Below, in pieces: positions 22,608-32,900 of a stretch of DNA of 64,000 bases. The DNA comes from Symbiodinium microadriaticum. Taxonomy: Eukaryota; Sar; Dinophyceae; Suessiales; Symbiodiniaceae. The notes under the pieces are model-generated. The model saw nothing but the letters and a program-made list of their open reading frames with translations, had not been told where the DNA came from and made no database searches. Position numbers and translations under genes: made by a program. The stretch lies in assembly GCA_001939145.1 (NCBI GenBank), contig LSRX01000537.1:274313-338312 (forward strand), given 5' to 3'. The stretch's first letter is position 1. Each line of letters opens with the position of its first letter.

Positions 22608-22770
22608 AAGAGAGCATTCTCTCTTTGATGGAAGGTACTCGAAAGTTAAAGGGGGTGCCGTGAGTGCCTCGTCGTGAAGAGGCACTCTTCATTACTGTCG
22701 GCCTCGCCTTGATGTGACCCGAGGCAGCTCAAAGCAGCTGCTCAGAGTGGCTACAAGGCTCGCAAGATTT

Positions 22771-22890
22771 TGGGGTTTCGGGGGCTTTTAGGGTTCAGGG
22801 TTTGGGGTCTTGGGGCTTTAGGGTCTAAGGTTTTGCGGTTTCCGGTGTTTTGGGGGTTTTCGGGTTTAGGGTTTAGGTTTCGGGGTTTAG
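22771..22890. repeat. Telomere-like TTTAGGG block, degenerate
   Basis: GGGTTTCGGGGG type variants. Confidence 0.65.
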
Positions 22891-23022
22891 GGCTCTGTCG
22901 GCAACCACTCCGTAAGAAACTGAAATGCCGGCTGTCATGCACCCTGGCAGCTCCTCGCACCTCTCGGAGGAAAGCTCGGAAGTTTGGGCCTTGCAACGTG
23001 CGCGTTTCGGCTGGTGGTCTGT

Positions 23023-23138
23023 TAAAGAGCCCAATACCCTTTTAATAAGGGATATGCCTTAAATGATAGGGCCCTTAATATTATGATTTAAGCTATATTC
23101 CTTATTTAAGGGGTATTGGGCTCTCTGGATTGTTATAT
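23023..23138. repeat. Family A element, left tip lost
   Basis: AAAGAGCCCAATACC start, intact right end. Confidence 0.7.
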
Positions 23139-23499
23139 GATGCTCTCAAGGACCACAGGGCACAGGACGCAGATCCGAGGCCCCAAGCGCAGCTCAGTTT
23201 GTCTAGAAAAGTAGTAAAAGTAAACCTTCCTGTGCCGGTTAAAACCAAGGGATGAGGAAACTTTGCAGCAGAGTAAGATGACTTTCGGGAGTCCCGAAGA
23301 GAAGCTGTTTGGAATTAAGAGTTTAGGGTTCTAGGGGTTATAGGGGTTATAGGGGTTTAGGGTTTAGGGTTTGGAATTAAGGGGCGTCGTGCAGGTTGCA
23401 TGAATCTTTCACGGGACCTGTCCCCTTTCTGCGGCGCTTCCAATGGACCGCACTGCTGATCATGGCTTCGACTCTCTGTGTCGAGAAACCCGTGAAGCC

Positions 23500-23890
23500 C
23501 CCAAAACCCTAAACCTTAGAACCGCAAACCCCTAAACCCTAAACCCTAAACCGAAAACTCTAAACCCCTAAACCCCTAAGCCTTCAACCCTAAACCCCAA
23601 AACCCTAGAAGCCCTAAACCCCTAAAGCCCTAAACCCTAAACCCCAAACCCTAGAAGCCCTAAACCCTAAACCCCGAACCTAGACGCCCTAAACCCCAAC
23701 AGTAGCCCTTCTAGAACCCTCTAAGGATCCCTTGAAAGGAACCCTAGAAGCCCTAGAGGCCCTAAAAGATCATAGTAGCCCTTATAAAACCCTCTAAGCA
23801 TCCCTTTAAAGGAACCGAGGAGCCCCTAGAAGCCCTAAAGGCCCTAAGCCCTAAAAGGCCACCTTTAAAGGATCCCTAAGCCCTAACAGG
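23500..23890. repeat. Telomere-derived CCCTAAA/CCCTAGAAG block
   Basis: CCCTAAA units change gradually into CCCTAGAAGCC and AACCCTCTAAGGATCC words. Confidence 0.7.
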
Positions 23891-23989
23891 TCTACATCAT
23901 GGGCCACCTTCCACCCGTCGTCACCTCGCTCACCAGCGAAACACTGCAAGGCCCTCAGAGGAGCTAAAATGCAGCGACCTATTTAAGGG

Positions 23990-24200
23990 CTTTGTAGGGT
24001 TTTATAAGGTTTCATAAGCTTTTATAGGGGTTTATAGTTTTTTTAGGGCTTTATGGTGTTTTACAAGGCTTTATATTGGGTTTTGTGGTGTTTTATAAGG
24101 TTTTATAGGGTTTTAGAGGGTTTTAGTGGGGTTTCAACGGGTTTTATAGGGTTTTGTAGGGTTTTAGAGGGTTTTATAGGGCTTTGTAGGGTTTAGGGTG
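23990..24200. repeat. TTTTATAGGG variant array
   Basis: About 18 units of (G)TTTTATAGG(G), a diverged telomere-like form of opposite orientation to the preceding block. Confidence 0.75.
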
Positions 24201-24285
24201 TTCGCAGCCCGAGCTCGGCCGCTTAGGTGGCAGCCGAAGCATGCCATTCGCTACTGGTCCATGGTGTCCCAGCAACCTGGCAGAA

Positions 24286-24393
24286 CCCAGAGAGCCCAAT
24301 GCTCCTTCAATATGGAATATACCTTAAAGTATAGGGGCCTTAATACTATGATTTAAGGTATATTCCTTGATTAAGGGGTGTTGGGTTCTCGGG
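24286..24393. repeat. Family A element
   Basis: Complete with mutated right tip (TTCTCGGG). Confidence 0.75.
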
Positions 24394-24842
24394 TGAGCTC
24401 TGTCGGGTTCAGGCTGAAGGGCAGGCCTTTAGGGGGCCAGCGGCCTGCTTGAACCGGCCAGAGTTAGAAGCCATTATCCTTAGATCCTGGATAGCATCCT
24501 GAAACCTACATGCTTCAACCGTCAACTGTGGCATGTAAGCCCGTCAACCGAGCTTGCGGTAGATGGATCCTACTCGTACGTCTTGGTTCTAGCATCGCCT
24601 GGGGCACGTAGATATACGTGATAATGTGATAGTTGCGCATGATGTGTAAACTTGTGTGTGTGTGTAGATACAGGTATACGTATTTATGTACCATATTTAA
24701 CACCTAAACAGGTATCACATTGTATGCATGCACTGTCAGCATGGGAGCGAGGGAGAGAGAGATAGAGATAGAGAGAGTGAGAGAGTGCTACGAGCTCCTC
24801 ACGACCAGTACACGTGCATCTTCGTACATTCTCAACACGATT

Positions 24843-24932
24843 CATCTAGCTATCCATGTACAAGACATTAAGCAAGTCAATCGTCTAAGACGCTTGACTT
24901 GCTGAATGCCTTGTACATGGATAGCTAGATGA
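24843..24932. repeat. Single long hairpin
   Basis: CATCTAGCTATCCATGTACAAG pairs with its complement at 24911-24932, with an inner AGCAAGTCAA arm. Unlike families A-J it has no second copy in the window. Confidence 0.75.
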
Positions 24933-25029
24933 GGCAAACCAGACCAGACTAGACGAGGCTAGACTAGATTAGACTGAACTCATGAGATGAGATTCAAACG
25001 GGCTGGAAGTCCCTAGACTGATAGACTGA

Positions 25030-25210
25030 GGCAGATGAATGGATGGATGGATGGATAGATACATAGATAGATAGACAGACAGACAGACAGATCGACGGAC
25101 ACAAGCAGGCAGTAAGGTAGGTAGGTAGGTAGATCGGTAGGTCGGTAGGTCGGTAGGAAGGTAGGTCGGTTGCTCGCGAGGTCGCTCGGTCTCTAGGTCG
25201 GCAGGTGCTG
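25030..25210. repeat. Tetranucleotide tract
   Basis: GGAT, GATA, GACA and GGTA blocks in series. Confidence 0.85.
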
Positions 25211-25398
25211 TACCTAAGCAGGTAGGTAAGTAGATAGAGTCCGTATGCAGGCATAACACATGTTGTCGTACTGGTATGTATGAATTTGGCATACAGGTAC
25301 TGTTGCACTAGGCTTAATTACATTCACCAGGTATGGCCGCGCTTTGGCAGGGCAGTTTTTTGGCCACCAACACCGCCACCCGGCTGCCCGGATCGGTA

Positions 25399-25510
25399 CC
25401 CAGAGAGCCCAATACCCTTCAATTAAGGAATATATGCCTTAAATTATAGGGGCCTTAATACTATGATTTAAGGTATATTCTTTAATTAAGGGGTATTGGC
25501 CCTCTCTGGG
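25399..25510. repeat. Family A element
   Basis: Complete; flanks TA and GG. Confidence 0.8.
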
Positions 25511-25828
25511 GGCATCAGCGGGTTGGTTTAGAAGTGTTCGTAGGGCAGCAAGAAGGCTTTATCCGGGCGTCTGTGTTTGCAGATGCCACGGCATTAAAGA
25601 GTGCCATGAGTTTAAAGTGTTGACCTACATGTTGCGGAGAGCATAGGTTTCTTTACGTTATCTAGTCTTTGTTTGGGTGTCAAACTTCTCAGCGTTCCGG
25701 TCGCCTTCGGGCAGGTGTTCGTGGCTTAGGCTCGGCATGCTTGCCGCGGCGGCGGTATTTGTAACTGTAGGATTCTGTGAGAAGTCAACGGGACCGTGGA
25801 CCTACGATAGATACTCCGAGCCTTGTGA

Positions 25829-26235
25829 GCAAAACTGGCAGCCTTCCAGGACCCTCCTTGTACCCTCAAATAGGGGCATATGGTCCCAAATAAGGGGTAC
25901 TTAGGGTGGAGGGTCTAGGTTTCTATTTCGCCAAGCCCCAAGCCTGGACTACCCCTCGGACCTTTCTAAGATGCTGACGAGCTTCCAAGACTCTGCAAGA
26001 TCCCAGAGAGCCCCAGATACCCCTTAATTAAGGAATACAGACCTTAAATCATCATAATATTAAGGCCCCCTATAGTTTGAGGTATATATATTCCTTAATC
26101 AAGATGTATATATCGGGCTCTCTGGGATTCGCAAAGAATCCAGAGAGATCCCTCCCCGCAACCCTTTCGCTCTGGTGCTTTCCAACTGAAGTCCATCTCG
26201 AATTTGTAGCAGGCTTCCTGAGGGCTCGGGTGTGA
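25829..26235 (+). CDS. Coding island split by an E and an A element
   Basis: Removing E (25846-25919, TT flanks) and A (26002-26126, AT flanks) gives one frame of about 67 codons: LAAFLFRQAPSLDYPSD, LSKMLTSFQDSARFAKNPE, ATLSLWCFPTEVHLEFV, ending at TGA. A GA-AG splice of the E element would instead join an upstream PPR-like YSEPCEQNWQ. Family unknown. Confidence 0.45.
25846..25919. repeat. Family E element, reverse orientation
   Basis: TT on both sides; splits the island at 25829. Confidence 0.8.
26002..26126. repeat. Family A element
   Basis: Complete; AT on both sides; interrupts the island at 25829. Confidence 0.85.
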
Positions 26236-26599
26236 AGCGCGAGCCGTACCCTCGCGCACTCAGGTGACGAGTTTCGAGTGCAGGCAAAGACCCTTGGGAG
26301 CCAAAAGCCGGTTCGACTCCAACTCCATTTTCCAGACGCGCGTGTGTGTGTGTGTGTGTGTGTGTGCGTCGACGTTGAATTCACTGCCATGGTCACTCTG
26401 GGCTTCCGGTTTCCGCTTTGGGTTTTGCACCGTTGGAACCGGAAAATCAATTCTCGGAGTGGTTCTCTTCCAGCTCCTAGCCTCGTCTTGCCCTCGCAGC
26501 TGGCCGCCCCACTGGCGTCCTCACCGCCGCTCTACATGTTCGCTGCCTTGAGCTTCTTGGCGCGTTGTCTACCGATTCTACCGGCTCATCCTTTCTTAC

Positions 26600-26711
26600 A
26601 GTAGAAGCCCAAAAGTTGGAAACCCAATAGCCTCAATCCTTAAGAGTAAGGTATAGGGAACCCCAGCACTGATTGTCCTTAATCCGGTTTCCAACTTTTT
26701 GGGGTTTACTA
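26600..26711. repeat. Family I palindrome
   Basis: About 90% similar to 3660-3777 by eye over its length. Confidence 0.7.
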
Positions 26712-26896
26712 CATACATACGGAGTTGAGTCTTGAGAGTTTCGTGAGGGTCTGGAAGGGTTGCGAGAGGGTGAAATGGTAGGTGAAATTACCGGGAGTGG
26801 CTCCAAGCAAAGACCGAGGACATGACAGAATTCCCTGTACCTTGTGCTACAGACTGTGAAAAGCCTTTTGTGATGGGCTCTGGCTCTTTCGAAATA

Positions 26897-26999
26897 ATGT
26901 AGAGGCCTTTATAATTAGAATAGGGTTCTGGGGGTTCATTATTATAAATATAGTATGATATACCCCAAAACCCGATTCTAATTATTAAGGCTCCTACAT
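26897..26999. repeat. Family D element
   Basis: ATGTAGAGGCC to CTCCTACAT; TA on both sides. Confidence 0.8.
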
Positions 27000-27717
27000 T
27001 AATCCGAGGTCCCATTCAGCGCACAAACCCTGCATACTACCGCTTGGACGTTGACAGCAGCTTGGGCACCAGAAGTTGTTTTCGTCATCCTGTCCGGCTG
27101 AGTCTGGCACACCTTATGAGGTGCATGCTGTGGACGGCTTGCAGGTTTGGGTTGAGGAAAACTGAGCACACATGTGTTACTGCCGGAATTCTGCTTGTGC
27201 AAGCCACAGGCCTTTTCGGACTGCACTTGATACTCCTAGGCATTGGTGTAACATGTTTCAACCTATCTCAAATATATATATATATAGATAGATAGATAGA
27301 TATAGGTATATATAATGTATCTACATGTATATATACATATATATATATATACACACACACTATCTTGCTCTCACTCGTCCTGCTACATGTCATTGCTCCT
27401 TGTACTTGTTCCTGGGCTTTCGTTTTCGTAGGGGCCGCAGGCAATGTATGTTTCAAGTTTCAAGAGTCGCTAGTTTCCAGAACCCTGGCACCTTGCACGT
27501 AAGCTTCAGCCCTTGTGTCGATTTCTCTTGGGGAGTTCGCTTCCCTGCCTTTCCGAGGTACCTTCAAACTCCTTGACGTTCACAGCTTTTTCGCCAATAT
27601 CTCTGAGGCAGGGTGGTGAATGCAAAGCTACAGCCCGCCCGAAGTCCAGATCCAAGCTTTGAAACTCCGACAGTACTACTGCTCCTGGTCGATGTTCGGG
27701 AGTTGCTTCAGGATCCT

Positions 27718-27775
27718 GCTACCCCTAAGGCTGCTACTGCTACTACTGATACCGCTACTGTTACTGCTACTGCTG

Positions 27776-27810
<35 letters not shown>

Positions 27811-27948
27811 GCTAATACTACTACTTCTACTTCTACCTCTACTTCTACTACCACTTCCACTTCGATTTCTACTTCTGCTTCTACTGCTACTGCTACTGCT
27901 ACTTCTACTTCTACTTCTACTTCTACTTCTACTTCTTCAGCTTGTCCA
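27718..27948. repeat. CTA/CTT trinucleotide tract
   Basis: (CTACTG), (ACT) and (CTTCTA) triplets. Confidence 0.9.
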
Positions 27949-28058
27949 GCCTAGACTAGACCCTGCAAGACTTGGCAACGATTGCTCTGCAGAGGCTGAA
28001 CAGGCTTAGAGTTTCGGGGCTTGCCTGGCTTGATCGATTGGGTAGAGCTTGCGGATTG

Positions 28059-28155
28059 CCACCTTAGTTACGGAATATACATTAAATCAAAATATAAAGA
28101 AAACCCGATAATTTACGGAATATTCTTTCTTTAAGGCGTATTGGCCCTTCTGGGT
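28059..28155. repeat. Family A fragment
   Basis: Decayed core and right end GGCCCTTCTGGG. Confidence 0.5.
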
Positions 28156-29402
28156 TGTCCAAGGGCCCAAAACCGCTACTCCACATTCTCCTTTTCGCTC
28201 TGTAGACCCAAAGAGGCCCAAAACCTGCAAATCTCACCCTTGGAACCGGTACGAGTTCATGCTCCAATCCAGGGCATTTGCTCAACGAGGTCTTAAGCGA
28301 CTTCCGGCCGGGATACTCTGCACGCGCAGATTTCGGACTGCAGGCGCTTACGAACAGGAGGCTCTGTCAACAAGCAGAGGGGGGCGGGAGCAAGAGTCGT
28401 AGGAATCAGGTGCGGCATGGGAATTGAGAGGGTCGAGTCTAGTTCGATGGTCTTGCTGGTGCAGACTTTCTGTCGTCGCCGCAAGCCCCACTGGAAGCTG
28501 AGAAGGATGAGCTGGTGGCGAAACAATCACCCTTTTAGCCTGCCTCTGATCCTCCAGCCTCCTCAATGGACGTTCTTTGTTGATTGAGGTACTGAAAGCT
28601 CCCATTCTCAAAGGGAACGTCTCGTTTCATCTGCAGAGCTGGACGGTGTAGAGTCAAGTAAACAGCAGCAGCGGCATTGGCTGTCACGTCGCAGAGGTGT
28701 GACTTTGTCGAAGGTTGTGTTGTGTGGAGTGTGGTAGGTATGAGAACCTGGCGCGCTCCTTTGCCGACGGTGGAGATCAGCTTTGGGAGAAGTTCTTTGC
28801 AGCCTCGGTGGTGGAGATGCCGGGCTGAGAATGTTGGCTCCAGCCTGAATGTAGGCCCGCAATCTCCTGCTATACGCGCACATCTACAGAGCCTGACAAG
28901 AAACCGGAAGCTGAAGGTGCGTGAGCATCTGTGGTTTAGTTCCCGTCCAGGTCGAAAGTTTGGGGCTCGCCCACTGAGGGCTTTGTTTACACTTCGATGG
29001 TTCTGTTTGGGCTGGGTTTCAGGCTCGGTCAGGAGAGGTCCGCGACTTCACAACCAGACGCCGGGCTTTGCATGAACATACGAATCTGCCAAAATGTCCA
29101 ACAGCAGAAGCACCAGTCCTGTCGCACGTGCCCAAACTCCACAGAAGGGGGCAGAAATCCAAACGCCGCTAGAACGGCATCCTGCAAGATCTCGCTGGTG
29201 ACCCGTACAAAATTGCCTTGAGTTACATCGGTCTTCGTTGGCAAAAGAAAACGCAAGGGGAAGCCTGAAAGTACTCTTGCACCCAAGTCGATGAGCGATT
29301 TCTCTTGTCTGCGCCAATCATTCTCTCAGGAGTTTACAGGGTGTTTACTGTAGCGGAAGTCCCGAAAATTCCAGAACGCCAGTGCCTCGGAAGCTCTGGG
29401 TA

Positions 29403-29592
29403 ATGTCGGGGCCTAAATAATTACCTATCCTATTTTTTTTTTTTTGGGGGGGGGGGGTATTATTATTATTATTACTATTACTATTATTATTGTTATTATT
29501 GTTATTAGTATTATTATGATTATTGTTATTATTCTTGTTGTTATTGTTGTTATTATCATTAATTACTACTATTATTATTATTAATATTATTA
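29403..29592. repeat. Family D left arm and (TTA)n tract
   Basis: GGGGCCTAAATAATTA, a T run, a G run and about 140 bp of TTA/TTG triplets: the retrotransposon insertion site. The D-like remainder TATTATTATAGTATAA follows the 3' LTR. Confidence 0.65.
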
Positions 29593-29988
29593 TGTTGGTG
29601 ACTACGCGGCGTTCTTGACATGGCAGCTGTGCAGTGTGTTTGATGCGAGTATCTGTATAGCATAGCTTCGAAACAGTGGTGTGTGCACAGAGGCCACCCA
29701 GTGAAGCTAGATGTTCGGACGAACGTGTGGCTCAAGAAATGATCGACAGGTTGCTGAGGCGAGCACCTTTTGGTGCGTTTGTAGGCACCTGTGCCCTTGG
29801 GGTTCATCACTTTCGAGGGTCTTTTTTCTGGTTGGTGTTTAGGAAGAAGGGTTGGAATTTCGGACTTTGGGAGGTCGCCTGTTTGAGGGCGTTCCTCGTC
29901 AGTGTTTCGGAATTATCCTTCGGAGAAGACGTACTTTACATTTAGGCATGGCCTCCTCGCCCGCTGAACATGACCCAAGAGGTCAACA
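29593..29988 (+). repeat. 5' LTR of copia element
   Basis: It is 396 bp long, begins TGTTGGTGAC and ends GGTCAACA. It matches the 3' LTR except at 29813, 29842 and 29932. The Gag-Pol frame is already open inside it, and the likely initiator ATG at 29948 lies 41 bp before its end. I could not recognise a tRNA-complementary primer site just downstream, and the reading frame passes straight through that position. Confidence 0.95.
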
Positions 29989-32900
29989 GGTTATGACTGC
30001 CCAATCTACGAACGCGGCTTCGCAAGGCGAGAGAGAGAGCCACGCCAGGCTTGAAGGAGAAGTAGAAGGACCGAACTATGAGAGGCCTCAGCTGCCGAAT
30101 GGTGTGGTGCATCGTTCTTCTAGGGCTGAACCTCAAGTGGATATCGAGTCCTTGCCGTACTCTCCGGGTGTTCGTCCTTCTGACCGAGCAGCTCAGGCTT
30201 TTTTGGAAGAGGCCTGGCCAGCCCAACCGCATGACATTGGCCATGGCAGGGCCGCTGGCGCCAGGGATCTAGAGGAAGTCCCTGCAGCTTTCAGGTGGAT
30301 GCAACGCTTGGGGGAGTTTTTCCGACATCATCCTGCGATGGAGACATTGACTACGATGACGAGGCAGCAGATTGTTGGAACAAGTGGGTCAAGTACTGGG
30401 TTTCTGGTCCAGCAGCAAGTGCAGCATACGTCGCAGCCGGCGTCCCCCAAGGTGGACTCTGCGGGGGCTCATGGGGACGCTGCTGCATCGGTGTCCAAGG
30501 ATTCGCCCCTGTTTGGCAGAAGCGCTCAGAGAGTTATGGAGTCATGGCCAGGTCAAGCTCCTCTTCTGTACGGGCCACAAAGGAGCTCCCCTGGAACAGA
30601 TGATGGTTCGTCAGCTTCCATACCTCGGGAACTGGTAGAGGCCGAAGTCCGACGCCAAGTGCAAGAGGCCCTGAAGGCGCAACAGCAGGGCCTGGACAGT
30701 CTGAGACAAGAGAATCAGCAACTTCGAGAGCAGATCAGGCGCAGTCCTGCAGTACCGCATGGAGATCGGGCTCAGCACACCAGTCATGGAGTACCAGGGG
30801 GTGATCGGGCTCTTTACAATTCTGCTGTACCAGAGGGAGATCGGGCTCTAAGCACCCAGAGCGTGTCAGGTGGTGATCGGGCTCTATATAATCCAGCTGT
30901 ACCACATGAAGATCGAGCGTCAAGCAATCAAGGACTACCACAGGGAAATCGGGCTCAGCACACTAGTCGTGGAGTGCTAGGGGGTGAATGGGCCTCTAGA
31001 GTCCCTGATGTACCAGATGGAGATAGGGCTCAACACACCAGTCGTGGAGTACCAGGAGGTGATCGGGTCCATTTTAGTTTTGTTGCACAGGAGGACGGTG
31101 GTGGTCGTCATTCTATTAGTGCACAGGAGGACGGTGGTGGCCGTCGCTTTGTCAACCTGCCAAAGGTGGCTGGGATCCCCGCGTCCTTCGAGGAGTATGG
31201 TGCTGCCGAGCGTCGTGGTCTTGAAGGTGCTCCTGGTGTTCGAAGGGAAGATGCTAAGGCAGGCCTACGGGATCCGTCGTTGAGAAGGTTGCGTGATGAG
31301 TCGGCCTTCAGGCGAGAAAGAGTTTCAAGAAGTGCTAGTCCTGAGGGTCACAGTCGAGTTGCGTCAGGGAGCCCAGGACGAACGGGAAGGTCGGGTTCCA
31401 TTTCTGGTCTTACAAGAGGCCGGTACCTACGCAGAAGTGCCGGAGACCTACTTCATGGACTAAGTGATGGCGATCTCTACGGTGTCCAACCTACTGAGGC
31501 TGCGTACAGGCCTCTACCTACTGAAGCAGCACCCACGTTTGGGGACTACGAGATTGGTTTCCCTCCAGGCCTAAGTGAAGGGCCGACTGACGTTAATCAG
31601 GGCGATCCTGGAGGCTTGCTGGCTTCCGGTCTCGGGCGAACTCTCCCCAGAGATGAAGGTGATGCAAGAGGATCGGTTGGTGGAGCCACCCACGCAGAGC
31701 CGAACCCCCTCGAGATCCTCATCACAGGCATGTCTCAACTTCAGCAGGTTTTGCTTCGACAGAAGGGCGGTGAAACCCTCGACTTGGAGCCGAAGGCTGT
31801 TAGCGAACTTGCCAAGCTTCCAGAGTACACCCCAGAATCTGGAGCAACGGACTTTCAGGACTACCTGTACCTGGCAGAGCAGCAGATCGGGAGTCTGGCC
31901 TCGGGCGCGGGCGAGTGGTGGCAGAAGACGCTGGCGGTGGCCCAGAAGGCGTATGCCGAGTACCAGTCGCTGTCGCCGATGAAGCGTCTTAGTGTCAAGG
32001 CAGTTTTGACCGAGGAGCTGCGCGAGGAAAAGTATAAGAAGTTGGAGCGGAAGGTGGCGTCGCTAGTCCTCAGTTCCTTGCCTCGTGGGGTCAGAGATGA
32101 GCTAGTGGCGCACAGGGTGCAAGGGCTGCACCAGATCCTTTTCAGGCTGATGGTGGTCTTTCAGCCAGATGGGGCTCAGGATCGGGCCCAACTGTTGCGC
32201 CAGCTGGACGTCAGCGAAAGCAGTGCAGGGCCGGCGGAGGCGGTGGTCTCCATCAGGAGGTGGTACCGCCTTCTGCAAAGGGCTGCGGACCTCAATATTG
32301 CCCTTCCTGATGAGTCCCTGCAGGTTCGCTCTTTGTGCAACATCGTGAAGAAGACCAGCGAGCAGAATGCGGACTTCAAGTTTCGGGTGGCTTTGGCGAA
32401 AACAGAGTTACAGATTGACTCGAGGCCGAGCCAAGCTAATGTGATGAGGTTCCTGCAGCACTTGTTGGCGGAGCTGGAGCAGCTTGGTGCTGGGTCCCGT
32501 AAGGCTTCCTCTTTGGCTACTCCGGCGTCCACGGCTACGGCAGCGGGGCCTACGTCAACGACCACAACTTCCTTGAAGGCGGTGCAGCCTACAGCGGACT
32601 CCCCGAAGGGAAAAGGAAAGGCGGCAGTGGTGTCGCCAGGCCAAAAGAAACCGTGCCAGTGGTTTGGCACGGACAATGGGTGCAGGAACGGCAAGCAGTG
32701 CACCTTTGTGCACGCATGGACGGGCCTGAACAGAAGCGAAAGGTGCCTGTTGTGTGGCTCCAAGCAGCATAGGGCAAAAGAGTGCCCCACCAAAGACAAT
32801 GGGCCCTCTGAGAGGCCTCCTCCCCCGCCTCCGAAGGCAACCACGGCGGCTATGACGGCATCTACTACCACAGCAGCTGCAATAGCTCCTTCGCCGGCAA

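Larger units (their letters stand above)
27000..29400. other. Unassigned stretch upstream of the retrotransposon
   Basis: Apart from the triplet tract and an A fragment, overlapping ORFs up to 132 codons (28677-29075 +) occur without known motifs. Confidence 0.4.
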
